Origin: Pycnococcus provasolii
Lineage: Eukaryota > Chlorophyta > Pseudoscourfieldiophyceae > Pseudoscourfieldiales
Direction: 5' to 3'
NCBI GenBank assembly: GCA_049487715.1
Contig: CP150549.1
Location: 744,001-808,000 of the forward strand
DNA: 64,000 bases
In this document: piece by piece, positions 63,667 through 64,000 of the stretch
How positions within the stretch are numbered: position 1 is the first letter of the stretch
Layout: each line of letters begins with the position of its first letter
The notes under the pieces: generated by a model
The model's input: the letters and a program-made list of their open reading frames with translations, nothing else
Told to the model about the DNA's origin: nothing
Database searches by the model: none
Made by a program: the position numbers and the translations under genes

Positions 63667-64000
63667 TTAAGCAACCATGATGCGATCGTCAATCTTCAGC
63701 ACCATCCGCACTGTCTCAGTTGCCAATCCAATCGCGCTCGAGGTAACCAGGAGCGGTTGCAGGACCTTCTCTTCCAGAATGTCCGTGATGGTTCCTTTCC
63801 TGACGTTGATACCCGCCGTTTTCATGCCCTTGGCATGCATCGCACGCAGCTCCGTGACGATCTGGATGGGGTGCAATCCCGCATTTTCCGCGAGCGTGTA
63901 TGGCACAACCTCGAGCGCCTCAGCATAAGCCTTGACGCAGTAGCTCTGCATGCCAAGAAGCTCGCTGCTCCACTGCCGAAGGCGTTGGCTGATCTCAATC
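63667..64000 (-). CDS. CCT4: Chaperonin CCT subunit delta, C-terminal part (cut by window edge)
   Basis: CCT/TRiC is the eukaryotic cytosolic chaperonin that folds actin and tubulin. The visible 110 residues are the C-terminal equatorial domain, with [54 protein letters not shown] and [16 protein letters not shown], which match CCT4 best: the GINVRKG and ILKIDD contexts are delta-like. The frame is open to base 64000 (reading [16 protein letters not shown] before the first visible Met), so the rest of the gene lies beyond the window. Its stop is 154 nt from the convergent coiled-coil gene. Confidence 0.92.
   Translation of the reverse strand, partial: IEISQRLRQWSSELLGMQSYCVKAYAEALEVVPYTLAENAGLHPIQIVTELRAMHAKGMKTAGINVRKGTITDILEEKVLQPLLVTSSAIGLATETVRMVLKIDDRIMVA

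Noticed and set aside
1-64000. tRNA or rRNA genes
   Set aside because: I looked for T-loop-like GTTCGAATC-type words with matching acceptor stems and for long conserved rRNA words and saw none; a covariance-model scan would be needed to exclude them.

Overview
The window looks like nuclear DNA of a flagellated green alga, most likely a prasinophyte-type chlorophyte. This is inferred from gene content. Plant-lineage and chloroplast genes include a TOC1/PRR clock protein with a CCT domain, two ELIP-type chlorophyll-binding proteins, a REP27/LPA1-type DUF3493 protein, the variable subunit of ferredoxin-thioredoxin reductase and HPPD. Flagellar genes include BBS2, BBS9 and a giant Sfi1-repeat protein. 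General eukaryotic genes include CCT4, SEC5, TMCO1, LDAH and an UNC45-type chaperone. The genome is GC-rich, compact and intron-poor. I support one intron, in BBS9, from homology on both sides of it, and a possible second one in SEC5. No tRNA, rRNA, transposon or CRISPR array was seen.

Layout. 0.4-5.5 kb: a DUF1336 (EDR2 C-terminal) protein and exocyst SEC5, both minus. 5.7-12.2 kb: DUF3493 chloroplast protein, long-chain acyl-CoA synthetase, then TOC1 behind a compositionally odd leader. 12.4-17.7 kb: an unrecognised protein, a hotdog thioesterase and an SDS22-like leucine-rich-repeat protein. 18.0-32.1 kb: one uninterrupted 14-kb minus-strand reading frame of about 4,700 residues made of Sfi1-type centrin-binding helices, with two nested tandem-repeat zones. 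32.7-42.0 kb: UNC45, BBS2, HPPD and TMCO1. 42.3-44.3 kb: a head-to-head, nearly identical ELIP gene pair. 44.4-51.6 kb: a small SH3/KOW-like protein, a SANT/Tudor-like protein, a small membrane protein, a GH27 alpha-galactosidase, LDAH and a histidine-rich secreted protein. 51.8-64 kb: BBS9, an unknown basic protein, threonine aldolase, an mTERF-like protein, FTR-A, a long coiled-coil protein, and the 3' part of CCT4 running off the right edge.

Themes. Flagellar functions recur (BBS2, BBS9, the Sfi1 giant, possibly the coiled-coil and YGAWYL-motif proteins), as do plastid and light functions (ELIP pair, DUF3493, FTR-A, TOC1, HPPD). The strongest non-coding pattern is short TTAGGG/CCCTAA telomere-type arrays. 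By eye they occur in eight of nine divergent promoter regions and are nearly absent between convergent genes. This suggests a promoter element and not chromosome ends. The most remarkable gene is the Sfi1 giant, a candidate backbone for a centrin-based contractile flagellar root (rhizoplast) whose length appears to evolve in exact 198-nt steps.
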